From assembly GCF_001519065.1 (NCBI RefSeq), contig NZ_KQ954252.1, positions 248,001-312,000 on the forward strand: a stretch of 64,000 nucleotides of DNA, read 5' to 3'. The DNA comes from Novosphingobium sp. FSW06-99. GTDB lineage: Bacteria; Pseudomonadota; Alphaproteobacteria; Sphingomonadales; Sphingomonadaceae. A program made the position numbers and the translations under genes. Shown piece by piece: positions 9,468 to 18,113 of the stretch; the stretch's first letter is position 1; each line of letters begins with the position of its first letter. The notes beneath the pieces are model-generated. The model did not search any database, had not been told where the DNA came from, and was given only the letters and a program-made list of their open reading frames with translations.

Positions 9468-9806
9468 ATGGATGGCAATTCGATACCCGGATTGATGAAA
9501 CGTCTGGCGCTGGTCCAGTTTGGTCTGGTCGTGCTGGTGCTGGTCGGCTGCGTGGCGATGCCGCGTCCGGGTGGCGCGGTGTTGCTGATACCGGTGTTTG
9601 CAGGGGGCGGCGGCGCGATTCCCCCTGGACGGATTGCGGTGCTGCGGGCGGGATCGATCGGCGGCAGCCTGCTCGTGCGGATCGATCCCGGCGTGCCGTT
9701 CACGATGATCCTGCGCGGTGGTTTCCTGCCGCTGGCGGCGCCCGGCTGGCTGTGCGCCGATGCACCGCCGTCAACGCGCATTTTGGAAAAGGCCGTGTTG
9801 CCATGA
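9468..9806 (+). CDS. small lipoprotein-like protein of unknown function
   Basis: A 112-residue protein I do not recognise. A second start, ATG at 9495 ([13 protein letters not shown]), would place a hydrophobic stretch at the N-terminus ending in LVLVGC, which resembles a lipobox. The rest is glycine-, proline- and leucine-rich with a central segment [15 protein letters not shown]. Its stop overlaps the start of the chemoreceptor gene by four bases (ATGA), so the two are almost certainly co-translated. It may be a periplasmic partner of that receptor. The start and the lipidation are uncertain. Confidence 0.55.
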   Translation: MDGNSIPGLMKRLALVQFGLVVLVLVGCVAMPRPGGAVLLIPVFAGGGGAIPPGRIAVLRAGSIGGSLLVRIDPGVPFTMILRGGFLPLAAPGWLCADAPPSTRILEKAVLP

Positions 9807-11317
9807 ATGAACTTGTTGCCTTGCGCCTTCAGGGCGTGCGCATGCTGGCAGGCCTGGCCTGGCTGGCGTGCCTGGTGGTGATTGCCGGGACTTTGTTCGC
9901 AGGGTCGGGGCCGGTTCCCGCCATCCTGGCGCTGGGCTTGACCGCGTTCCCCACACTGGCCGTCTTGCGCGGCGCCACCGATCCCATGACGCGCACGGCG
10001 CTGGGCGCGACCATGCCGTTGTATTGCGCGGTGCTGCTGTACCAGTGGAGCGGGTCGACCTGGATGATCGATCTGCACATGACCTTTTTTGCAGCGATTG
10101 CGGTCACTGCGGTGCTGGCCGATTGGCGGCCCTTGCTGGCAGGCGCGGCGGTGACGGCGGTGCATCATCTCCTGCTCAACTTTGTGGCGCCCGCGCTGGT
10201 GTTCGGCGCGGCCGGAGAACTGGGGCGGGTGGTCCTGCATGCCGTGGTGGTGGTCGTCGAAACCGGAGCGCTGATCCAGGTTGCGGTGTTGCTCGAAGCC
10301 ATGTTGATCACCCGCGAGGCGACCCAGGCCGAAGCGGCGCGGATCGAGGCGGCTGCGACGCGCGAACGCGAACAGACCGCCGCCGAACAGCAGGCGGTGG
10401 TGTCCGCGCTGGCCGATGCGCTGGGCAAACTGGCCGAAGGCGATCTCAGCCGCCGCATCGTTACCGCGTTTCCACCCACGTTCGAGCCGCTGCGGGTCAA
10501 TTACAACCGGGCCCTGGGCGATCTGGAGGAACTGTTGGGCCACGTTGTCCAGGCAACCGATCGCATCAAGTCGGGCACCGGCGAAATCCGCATCGCATCG
10601 CAGGATCTGGCGCAACGGACCGAATCGCAGGCGAGCGTGGTGGAACAGGCAATGACCACCATTTCGCAACTGGTCACGATGGCTGGCGAAACGCTGGCCG
10701 GGGCGCAATCGGCCAGCTCTGCCATCGCCCATTCGGGCGAACGGGTACGTGCCGGGCACGAAGTCGTCGCCAGCGCGATTGCGACAATGGAACGCATCCA
10801 GAATTCATCGGGCGAGATCGGCCAGATCGTCAGCCTGATCGATGGCATCGCGTTTCAGACCAACCTGCTCGCGCTCAACGCCGGGGTCGAAGCCGCCCGG
10901 GCGGGCGAATCGGGGCGCGGCTTTGCGGTGGTTGCCAACGAAGTGCGCGCACTGGCCCAGCGCAGCGCCGATGCCGCGCGCGATATCCGGACGCTGATCA
11001 CCGCATCGACCGCGCTTGTCGGCGAAGGCGTCGATCTGGTCGGGCAGACCGGCGTGGTGCTGCGCGAAGTGGTGGGCGATGTCACCCAATTTGCCGAAAC
11101 CGTGGGTGCGATCACGCTGGCAGTGGGTGAAACCGCACGCGACCTTGGCGATATGCGCGACAAGTTTGCCTCGATCGATCGCGCCACCCAGAGAAATGCC
11201 GCGATGGTCGAGGAAAGTCACGCCGCGCTAAGCTCGCTCTCTGACGAAGCGGCAGGCCTGGCCAATGCGGCGCACCGGTTTTCCACCGGGCACGGTGATA
11301 TGCGCCGCGCGGCGTAA
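9803..11317 (+). CDS. methyl-accepting chemotaxis protein with an all-membrane sensor region
   Basis: A 504-residue chemoreceptor. About residues 15-165 form several hydrophobic helices with very short loops and no obvious periplasmic ligand domain. Charged helices ([16 protein letters not shown]) and a HAMP-like segment ([17 protein letters not shown]) follow. The cytoplasmic signalling hairpin contains [21 protein letters not shown] and [15 protein letters not shown]. It is translationally coupled to the preceding small gene and lies 109 bp after the allophanate hydrolase gene in the same direction. It may be read from the guanidine operon, but a role in sensing guanidine is speculation. 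The main chemotaxis operon is 20 kb away. Confidence 0.87.
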   Translation: MNELVALRLQGVRMLAGLAWLACLVVIAGTLFAGSGPVPAILALGLTAFPTLAVLRGATDPMTRTALGATMPLYCAVLLYQWSGSTWMIDLHMTFFAAIAVTAVLADWRPLLAGAAVTAVHHLLLNFVAPALVFGAAGELGRVVLHAVVVVVETGALIQVAVLLEAMLITREATQAEAARIEAAATREREQTAAEQQAVVSALADALGKLAEGDLSRRIVTAFPPTFEPLRVNYNRALGDLEELLGHVVQATDRIKSGTGEIRIASQDLAQRTESQASVVEQAMTTISQLVTMAGETLAGAQSASSAIAHSGERVRAGHEVVASAIATMERIQNSSGEIGQIVSLIDGIAFQTNLLALNAGVEAARAGESGRGFAVVANEVRALAQRSADAARDIRTLITASTALVGEGVDLVGQTGVVLREVVGDVTQFAETVGAITLAVGETARDLGDMRDKFASIDRATQRNAAMVEESHAALSSLSDEAAGLANAAHRFSTGHGDMRRAA

Positions 11318-11418
11318 CGCCGCGCATGGAGGACCCGACGCAATCGAATGTTTAGCGCCGATCCGCTTCACAGCGGGGCCAACCGCCTGCACAAGCGTGC
11401 ACAGATCGGGAGGTGGGC

Positions 11419-13326
11419 ATGGCATTGGTGCGGTCGGTGGTGCTGGCGGTGGTGGCCCTGTGCGCCCATCCGGCCATGGCAGACGAGGCGCATGGGCTCG
11501 AACCCACCGGCACCTGGGATATGCAGCCGGTTGGTACCGCGCCGACTCCGCCGATGGGATGGAATAGCTGGAACGCGTTTCACCTCGATCTGACCGAGGC
11601 TGGCCTGATCGCTTCGGCGCACGTGCTGGTCGATGGCGGGTTTGCCGCGCTGGGCTATCGCACCGTCAATATCGACGATGGCTGGTGGCTGAAACGGCGG
11701 CAGGGCGATGGCCGTCTGCAAGTGCGCACCAATGTGTTTCCCGATGCGGCGCTGGCGGGCGGCGAAACCTCGCTGCGGCCGTGGACCGACCGGCTGCACG
11801 CGATGGGTCTGAAGGCGGGCATCTATACCGATGTCGGGCGCAATGCCTGTTCGCAGGCGTGGTCGTCCGATCCCGCAACGCTGCCGCAGGGCACCCGCGA
11901 TGAGCGTGAGGTCGGGCTGGCGGGCCATGTCGATCAGGACATCGCGCTCTATTTCGCGACGTGGAATTTCGATTACATCAAGGTCGATGGTTGCGGCATT
12001 GCCCATTATGGCGCGGACCGGCACCATGTGGCCAATGGCACGTTTCGCGCGCTGGCACCGCTGATCAACGACACCGATCCGGGGCAGGACGACATTCCGG
12101 CCACCCGTGCGCGCTATGCCGAAGTCCGCGATGCCTTGTGGCGGGTGCGGCCGCGCGGCGATTTTGTGCTGTCGCTGTGCAACTGGGGCACCGCCAACGT
12201 GCGCGACTGGGGGCGGCAGGTCGGCACGATGTGGCGCACCAGTGGCGATATCGACCCGACGTGGGGCCGCATGCTGCACAATTTCGACAGCGTCGCCACG
12301 CGTGAATTCTATGCCGGGCCGGGGCACTGGAACGATCCCGACATGCTCGAGGTGGGCAATGGCGCCTTCGACGGCGCACACCTGACCGAGGCGCGCGCGC
12401 ACATGGCGCTGTGGGCGATCGAGGCCGCGCCGCTGATCATCGGCACCGATCTGGCCGCCGCACCGCCTGCGATCCGCGCCATTCTCGCCAATCCAGAGGT
12501 CATCGCCGTCGATCAGGACCCGGCGGGCCATCAGGGGGTGATCGCCTATGCCGATGACGAGCGCGAGATCGTGGTCAAGACGCTGTCGGTGCGCGGCACC
12601 AAGGCCGTACTGTTGTTCAATCGCCTGGACGAGCCGACCACGATCACCCTGACCGCACAGCACCTGAAGATGGCCGACTCCACGCCGATCGCACTGCGCG
12701 ACCTGACCATGCGGCGCGATATGGGCACGATGACCGGCATGCGCCGGTTTGCGCTGGCCCCGCATGAGGCACTGTTGTTGCGTGCGGTCGGCACTCCGCG
12801 CCTGACGCATGGGTGGTATCTGGCCGAATTGCCGGGGCGCATCGCAGTGGCTGCCGACGGGATCGTGGTGCCGCAGCCCGATCCGACCATCCATCGCATG
12901 ATCGATTCGCACACCGGCGACACCACCGGCTTTGGCCCCAGGCCGACGTATTATGGTTGGGGGGCGCCGCGCGCCGATGCCACGGTGTTTTCCGAAACGC
13001 TGACCCTGGCCGGGCAGCCGCTGCGCGACGGGATCGGGGTTGAGGCCAATTCGCGGTTGCAATTGCACGCCGAAGGCGCCTTTGCGCACTTTGCCGCGCA
13101 CGCCGGGGTCGATGATTCCACGCGGGGGCGCAAGGCGGGCGTGCGGTTTGAGGTCTGGGGCGACGGACATTTGCTGGCAAAGTCTGCCGAACAGCACTTC
13201 GGCGTACCGCCGGCAGATATCAGCGCCGATATCACCGGGGTGAAAGTGGTCGAACTGGTGGCGCGACAAGTGGGCGCCGATGACGGCCCGGTGCTGGCGA
13301 CCTGGGGCGAGGCGCGGGTGGAATAG
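11419..13326 (+). CDS. secreted GH27 alpha-galactosidase-like protein with C-terminal NPCBM domain
   Basis: Retaining glycoside hydrolase predicted to release terminal alpha-galactose (or a related alpha-sugar such as arabinopyranose). The ATG at 11419 follows GGGAGG by five bases. A signal peptide ends near residue 21 (AHPAMA). The catalytic (beta/alpha)8 domain starts at PPMGWNSWNAF, has the nucleophile Asp190 in YIKVDGCG and the acid/base Asp277 in RTSGD. A beta-sandwich domain follows, and the last ~150 residues (from about FGPRPTYYGWG) match NPCBM carbohydrate-binding modules. The length of 635 residues suits such a two-module enzyme. It sits between the two guanidine operons with no evident link to nitrogen metabolism. 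Sugar specificity is uncertain. Confidence 0.9.
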   Translation: MALVRSVVLAVVALCAHPAMADEAHGLEPTGTWDMQPVGTAPTPPMGWNSWNAFHLDLTEAGLIASAHVLVDGGFAALGYRTVNIDDGWWLKRRQGDGRLQVRTNVFPDAALAGGETSLRPWTDRLHAMGLKAGIYTDVGRNACSQAWSSDPATLPQGTRDEREVGLAGHVDQDIALYFATWNFDYIKVDGCGIAHYGADRHHVANGTFRALAPLINDTDPGQDDIPATRARYAEVRDALWRVRPRGDFVLSLCNWGTANVRDWGRQVGTMWRTSGDIDPTWGRMLHNFDSVATREFYAGPGHWNDPDMLEVGNGAFDGAHLTEARAHMALWAIEAAPLIIGTDLAAAPPAIRAILANPEVIAVDQDPAGHQGVIAYADDEREIVVKTLSVRGTKAVLLFNRLDEPTTITLTAQHLKMADSTPIALRDLTMRRDMGTMTGMRRFALAPHEALLLRAVGTPRLTHGWYLAELPGRIAVAADGIVVPQPDPTIHRMIDSHTGDTTGFGPRPTYYGWGAPRADATVFSETLTLAGQPLRDGIGVEANSRLQLHAEGAFAHFAAHAGVDDSTRGRKAGVRFEVWGDGHLLAKSAEQHFGVPPADISADITGVKVVELVARQVGADDGPVLATWGEARVE

Positions 13327-13332
13327 CTGCCG

Positions 13333-13385
13333 AGGCATAGATCAGATCTATGTCCATCATCGAAAATTGGCGTCTACCGTGATGG
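13333..13385 (+). promoter_or_regulatory. second LysR box and promoter, TonB receptor/deiminase operon
   Basis: GGCATAGA at 13334-13341 and TCTATGTC at 13347-13354 form an 8-bp inverted repeat with one mismatch and a 5-bp spacer. Eighteen bases later comes TCTACCGTGATGG at 13373-13385. Box sequence, spacer lengths and downstream element match the promoter at 1168-1220. Distance to the gene start is similar in both cases (roughly 90-100 bp from box centre). Confidence 0.75.
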
Positions 13386-13442
13386 GGGGCTGATCGGCAA
13401 TTCTTGCGCTGCACAACGAAACCAGCGCAGGGAATCACCACC

Positions 13443-15854
13443 ATGACGTCACGCCGTATCGGGCTTTGCACCGCGACTTCCGCGATCGCGCTGGTGCTGT
13501 GTCCCGGTCTTGCCCTGGCGCAGGCGACCCCCGCAGCCGAGGCCTCGGCGGGCGATGCGGGGGGCGAAATCATCGTTACCGCGCAAAAACGCAGCGAAGA
13601 CATCCGCACCGTGCCGATCAGCGTGTCGGTGCTGTCGGGTGCGGCGCTCAAGGACCAGCAGATCGCCAATTACGACGATCTGTCGCGCGCAGTGCCGGGG
13701 GTCGCGTTCAACGCCGTCGCGGGCGAGGAAGGACGCACCAATATCGTCATTCGCGGGGTCAGTTCGGTGTCGGGCGCCTCGACCGTCGGGGTCTATCTCG
13801 ATGACGTGTCGATCACCGTGCCCAATCTCTATCGCGACGGTTCGATCGAAGTGCGCCTGCCCGATATCGAACGCGTCGAAGTGCTGCGCGGGCCGCAGGG
13901 CACGCTCTATGGCGACAGTTCCGAAGGCGGCACGATCCGCTATATTGCCACCCCCGCCAATCCCGATGCGTTTGGCATGACGTTGACCACCGATGCCTCG
14001 GGCACGAAACACGGCGGGGCCAATTTCGCGGATTCGGCCACGTTCAATCTGCCGGTGGTACCCGACAAGCTGTCGCTGCATGCCGCCGTCAATTACGAGA
14101 ACGACAGCGGCTGGGTCGACAATTACAACCAGCAGGGCGTGCTGCAGAAAAAGGGCGTCAATTCGGCCAACAGCCTGACCGCGCATGTCAGCGCGACCTG
14201 GACCCCAGATTCGACGCTGACGATCACCCCGGCGGTGTTTTACCAGCGCGCGACCAATGCGGACAACGCCGCGTTCTATCCCAATCTTGGCTTGTGGCAG
14301 CAGGACAAGGAAGTGGCCGAACCCAGCCGTGATACCGTTGTGCTGGGCAGCCTGTCGATCAAGAAGACGCTGGGCTTTGCCGACCTGACCTCGGTCACCG
14401 GGTTTTTCGACCGGATCGCCTCGCGCCAGGAAGACGGGACCTATTTCAACAGCACCGCCTTTGCCGAATTTTTCCTCGATCCGATCTATCCCCAGTATCA
14501 GCCGCAAAACGACAGCGTCATCGCCAATCTGCCCTCTGCGGTGGAAATCCGCACGCATTACCGCAATTTCAGCCAGGAATTGCGGCTGTCGTCCAACGAT
14601 ACCAGTGCGGGCGCGTCCTGGCTGAAATGGGTGATCGGCGCCTATTATTCGACGCAGAGCGTGCACAACACCGATTACCAGACGATCAACGGGATCAATT
14701 CAACGTTCCAGTCGATCTATGGCGTGCCGATGGAACAGTCGCTGGTCGAAACCAGTTACGGCAATCCCACTTATGGGCAGCCCGGCGGCGGCGCGGCGAT
14801 CACGCTGTTTCCGGGCGATGTCGATGAAAGCGACAACCGCACCTATCGCCAGCAGCAAGTGGCGGTGTTCGGGCAAGTTGGCATTACGTTTGCCAAAGGG
14901 TGGAAACTCGATCTGGGCGGGCGTTTTTCCGCCGCGCACGAAGATTTCGTGTCGGTCGAAACCGGGTTCTACCAGATTGGCAACCTGGGCTATCAGACGC
15001 CGGGCCAACCCGCCTCGGCACCCTATACCCAGGATGGCACCAGCACTGCGTTCCTGCCCAAGGCCACGCTCTATCATGATGTGGCGGCCACCAGTTCGGT
15101 CTATGCTTCGGTCGCCAAAGGCTTTCGCCTGCCCGGGCCGACCGGCCCGATCGTCTATGGCCCGACCTCTGTTTGCAACGGCGATTTCCAGGCGATCGGC
15201 CAGACCACCCAGCCGACCCAGTTCAAATCGGACAGCCTGTGGACGTATGAAGTCGGCACCAAGAACGAATTTGCCGGGCGCCGCATCCGCCTCAACGCCT
15301 CGGGCTATCTGACCAACTGGAACGACATTCAGCAGCAGATCTATCTGCCCACTTGCGGCTATTATTTTACCAGCAACATCGGCAATGCGCGGATCTGGGG
15401 CGCCGAGGCCGAATTCTCGTTCAAGCTGACCCCCAGCCTGTCGGTCAGCGCGACGGGCAGCGTCAACGATGCCAAAGTCATCCAGTCGAACAACCCGATC
15501 GATGTCGCGGTGGGGCAGCACCTGATCGACGTGCCCGACTTCACCGCGACCGCCGGGGCGAACTATCTCCATCCGGTCGGTCCCTCGGGGGCGGTGATCG
15601 CGCTGGTCAACTATGCCTATACCGGGCACAGTTACGGCAGCTATCTGGTCACCGATACCAATTACTACAACCCGTCCTATGGCGTGGTGAATGCCAGCGT
15701 GGGCTATCGCTTTGGCGCCAACCAGCTGACCTTGTACGTCAAGAACCTGCTCAACAACGAAACCATCATCCAGCGCCCGGAAATCAACACCGTGACCGAA
15801 GGCTATACCGTGCACCCGCGCACGATCGGCCTGACGCTCAAACTGGTCGAATAA
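13443..15854 (+). CDS. TonB-dependent receptor, co-regulated with guanidine degradation
   Basis: Outer-membrane beta-barrel receptor of 803 residues, driven by the TonB system. The chosen ATG gives a clean signal peptide ending in PGLALAQ. It is followed by GEIIVTAQKRSEDIRTVPIS, the plug start typical of sphingomonad receptors, then the plug (VEVLRGPQGTLYGDSSEGG) and a long barrel ending near VHPRTIGLTLKLVE. The usual C-terminal aromatic is replaced by Glu. Twenty-three bases separate it from the first deiminase-subunit gene, and its promoter carries the LysR box. It is probably the outer-membrane entry route for guanidine or a guanidine-containing compound. That substrate is inferred only from context. 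Confidence 0.9.
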   Translation: MTSRRIGLCTATSAIALVLCPGLALAQATPAAEASAGDAGGEIIVTAQKRSEDIRTVPISVSVLSGAALKDQQIANYDDLSRAVPGVAFNAVAGEEGRTNIVIRGVSSVSGASTVGVYLDDVSITVPNLYRDGSIEVRLPDIERVEVLRGPQGTLYGDSSEGGTIRYIATPANPDAFGMTLTTDASGTKHGGANFADSATFNLPVVPDKLSLHAAVNYENDSGWVDNYNQQGVLQKKGVNSANSLTAHVSATWTPDSTLTITPAVFYQRATNADNAAFYPNLGLWQQDKEVAEPSRDTVVLGSLSIKKTLGFADLTSVTGFFDRIASRQEDGTYFNSTAFAEFFLDPIYPQYQPQNDSVIANLPSAVEIRTHYRNFSQELRLSSNDTSAGASWLKWVIGAYYSTQSVHNTDYQTINGINSTFQSIYGVPMEQSLVETSYGNPTYGQPGGGAAITLFPGDVDESDNRTYRQQQVAVFGQVGITFAKGWKLDLGGRFSAAHEDFVSVETGFYQIGNLGYQTPGQPASAPYTQDGTSTAFLPKATLYHDVAATSSVYASVAKGFRLPGPTGPIVYGPTSVCNGDFQAIGQTTQPTQFKSDSLWTYEVGTKNEFAGRRIRLNASGYLTNWNDIQQQIYLPTCGYYFTSNIGNARIWGAEAEFSFKLTPSLSVSATGSVNDAKVIQSNNPIDVAVGQHLIDVPDFTATAGANYLHPVGPSGAVIALVNYAYTGHSYGSYLVTDTNYYNPSYGVVNASVGYRFGANQLTLYVKNLLNNETIIQRPEINTVTEGYTVHPRTIGLTLKLVE

Positions 15855-15877
15855 TTCCAACCGAGGAGCCGACGCCC

Positions 15878-16711
15878 ATGACTGCGTCAAGCACCACCGC
15901 CGACCCGGCCGGAGCTCGCGCCCATGCGCGCGCCATGGGCGGTACGCGGGTCGAAGCCATGCCGACCATTCCCGCCACCGATGCCACCGGCCTGCCGCCT
16001 GGCGTGGCTGCGCCCGACGTGGTGTGGGACGAAACGATCGCCGCCGGGGGCTATGCCTCGCGCACATTGGCGCGCGGCAGCCGGTTGCGGCTGACCGATC
16101 TTTATGGTGATGGCTGTGTTGCCATGCTGGTGTTCAATGCCGAGCGTACGGTCGAACGGCTGAACGTGGCCGACACCGTCAAAGTGCAGTGGAACGCCTA
16201 TCTCGGGGCCGGGCGGCTGTTGCTGTCGGACATGGGCCGGGTGCTGTTCTCGGTGCTCGATGATGACACGGCGGGCCACGATGCCTTTTGCGGCGCGTCG
16301 AACCAGGCGTCGAACGCGCGCAGATATGGCGACGGGTGCAACCACGGCGCACATCCCAACGCGCGCGACCGGTTTGTCATCGCGTTGGCCAAATATGGCA
16401 TGAACCGGCGCGATATCCACCCGTGCCTGACCTGGTTCAAACCGGTGACGATTGCCGCCGATGGCGCGATCGCGCTCGACCACGGGCCGCACCGCGCCGG
16501 ACAGGCGATCACCTTGCGCGCCGAGATGGACGTGATCGTGGTCCTGGCCAATTGCCCCCACGTGCGCGACCCGCGCCACGCCTATAGCGTGACCCCGGTG
16601 CGCGCGACTGCCTGGCGCGGGCCGGTCACCCCGTCCGACGATCCGATCCGCCTGGCCACGCCCGAGGGCCTGCGCGCGTTCGAAAACGTCGAAGACTATT
16701 ACCGGAGGTAG
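15878..16711 (+). CDS. carboxyguanidine deiminase subunit, longer DUF1989 protein (urea amidolyase-associated protein)
   Basis: One of two related DUF1989 proteins long annotated as urea carboxylase-associated and later shown in other bacteria to form carboxyguanidine deiminase (CgdAB), which releases ammonia from carboxyguanidine to give allophanate. The start at 15878 follows GAGGAG. The 277 residues include conserved His134/Cys138 (AGHDAFCG), Cys154 and His156 (GDGCNHGAHPN) and VVLANCPHVRD, likely metal ligands or active-site residues. An N-terminal extension of about 45 residues is poorly conserved. I cannot decide from sequence alone which of CgdA or CgdB this is. It lies in the second LysR-box operon. 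Confidence 0.87.
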   Translation: MTASSTTADPAGARAHARAMGGTRVEAMPTIPATDATGLPPGVAAPDVVWDETIAAGGYASRTLARGSRLRLTDLYGDGCVAMLVFNAERTVERLNVADTVKVQWNAYLGAGRLLLSDMGRVLFSVLDDDTAGHDAFCGASNQASNARRYGDGCNHGAHPNARDRFVIALAKYGMNRRDIHPCLTWFKPVTIAADGAIALDHGPHRAGQAITLRAEMDVIVVLANCPHVRDPRHAYSVTPVRATAWRGPVTPSDDPIRLATPEGLRAFENVEDYYRR

Positions 16712-16717
16712 GGTATC

Positions 16718-17359
16718 ATGATCGCCAACACGCCCATCCCCGATCTGCCCGGCCGGATTGTCCACGATGAAGTGGTGCCCGCGCGGGCGCCCTGGCATCA
16801 CCTGGTCAGGCGGGGCGAGACGCTGCGGATTGTCGATCTCGAAGGCAATCAGGCAGTCGATTTCCTGATCTATGCCGCCGCCGATGATGCCGAACGCTAC
16901 AGCGCGCAAGATACCATCGCCGCGCAGGGCAATGTCTATCTCGACACCGGCACGGCCCTGCTGTCGAACGAGGGGCGCCCGATGATGACCATCGGATCGA
17001 CCAGCGTGGCGCGCCACGACACCATCGGCGGGGCCTGTAGCTGCGAATCCAACACCTTGCGTTATGGCCACCACACCAAGGCGCAGCACGCCTGTGTCGA
17101 CAATTTCCTGCTGGCCAATGCCGACCATGGCCGCACCAAGCGCGACATGGTGTCGAACATCAATTTCTTCATGAACGTGCCGGTCGAAGCCGACGGATCG
17201 CTGGGGATTGTCGACGGGATTTCCGCGCCGGGGCTGCATGTCGACCTGGTGGCCGAGATGGATGTGGTGGTGGTGGTGTCGAACTGTCCGCAGATCAACA
17301 ACCCCTGCAACGGGTTCAACCCCACCCCGGTGCGGATGATCGTGGCCGCGCCCGCTTAA
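16718..17359 (+). CDS. carboxyguanidine deiminase subunit, shorter DUF1989 protein (urea amidolyase-associated protein)
   Basis: Second subunit of the putative carboxyguanidine deiminase, 213 residues, starting six bases after the previous stop with a strong GGAGG site. Conserved residues include Cys107 and Cys109 (GGACSCESN), His118/His119 and Cys126 (AQHACVDNF), and the C-terminal VSNCPQINNPCNGFNPTP signature of the family. Both subunits retain the Cys/His set, which fits a heteromeric metalloenzyme. It is the last gene of the operon. Its stop overlaps by four bases the stop of the acetyltransferase gene on the other strand. Confidence 0.88.
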   Translation: MIANTPIPDLPGRIVHDEVVPARAPWHHLVRRGETLRIVDLEGNQAVDFLIYAAADDAERYSAQDTIAAQGNVYLDTGTALLSNEGRPMMTIGSTSVARHDTIGGACSCESNTLRYGHHTKAQHACVDNFLLANADHGRTKRDMVSNINFFMNVPVEADGSLGIVDGISAPGLHVDLVAEMDVVVVVSNCPQINNPCNGFNPTPVRMIVAAPA

Positions 17360-17889
17360 TCGGGCGCGGCATGTTCGCCGAGCGTGATCCGCATGAACAC
17401 CAGATCGAGCCACCGCCCGAACTTGGTGCCGACTTCGGGCAAGTGGCCGACGCTGGCAAAACCCAGTTTGCGGTGGAGCGCGATCGAGGGCAGATTGCCC
17501 GCCTCGATGCCGCCGACCATCGCGTGCAGGCCTTGGGCGCGGGCATGGTCGATCAGCGCCTGCAACAGCGCGGCGCCGATCCCTGCGCCGCGCCGGTCTT
17601 CGCGCACATGCACCGAATGTTCGACGGTGTGGCGATATCCGCTGCGTGCGCGCCACACGCCATAGCTGGCATAGCCCACCAGCGCGCCGCCCGCATCGAT
17701 CGCCACCAGCACCGGAAACCCGTCGCCATGACGCGCCGCCACCCATTGTGCGCGGTCGGCCTCGTCCACTTCCACGTCGTCCCACACCGCGGTCGAGTGG
17801 CGCACCAGGTGGTTGTAGATCGCGGTGATCGCGGCGATGTCGCCATCCCCCGCGGCGCGGATCGTCAGCCGCACGGGAACCACGCTCAT
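17356..17889 (-). CDS. GNAT-family N-acetyltransferase (phosphinothricin/methionine-sulfoximine acetyltransferase-like)
   Basis: A 177-residue GNAT enzyme that transfers acetyl from acetyl-CoA to an amine. The acetyl-CoA pyrophosphate-binding motif RRGAGIG lies at about 99-105. The N-terminal segment ITAIYNHLVRHSTAVWDD and the C-terminal LHRKLGFASVGHLPEVGTKFGRWLDLVFM are characteristic of the Pat/MnaT (YncA) subgroup. The start chosen (MSVVPVRL) lies immediately before the fold; in-frame sequence upstream reaches 18036 but is not protein-like. It is convergent with the deiminase gene. The substrate may be methionine sulfoximine or another amino compound. Confidence 0.87.
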   Translation of the reverse strand: MSVVPVRLTIRAAGDGDIAAITAIYNHLVRHSTAVWDDVEVDEADRAQWVAARHGDGFPVLVAIDAGGALVGYASYGVWRARSGYRHTVEHSVHVREDRRGAGIGAALLQALIDHARAQGLHAMVGGIEAGNLPSIALHRKLGFASVGHLPEVGTKFGRWLDLVFMRITLGEHAAPD

Positions 17890-17991
17890 GCGGCGCGATT
17901 CGCGGCAAAATGCGTCATTGTCCTGCCCCTTGGTGCGGTTTTCGGTGCAACGGTTCGTGCTATCAGACGCGTTGTGTGACAAGCGCAAAAT

Positions 17992-18005
17992 CCCTGCCGG
18001 CAGGG
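17992..18005. promoter_or_regulatory. 14-bp palindrome in the intergenic region before the OFA-type carrier
   Basis: CCCTGCCGGCAGGG is a perfect palindrome about 110 bp upstream of the carrier gene and about 100 bp upstream of the divergent acetyltransferase. It may be a regulator site, but GC-rich palindromes arise easily here and no partner regulator is adjacent. Confidence 0.3.
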
Positions 18006-18113
18006 GTGCGGCAGTCGGATATTGCTTGCGCCCCACACTTGGTTAACAAGGATGGCAAGGGCCGGGTCAAGGCCGGAAGCGCCGGCAAAAAAGGGTCGCA
18101 AGGAGAGATCACC

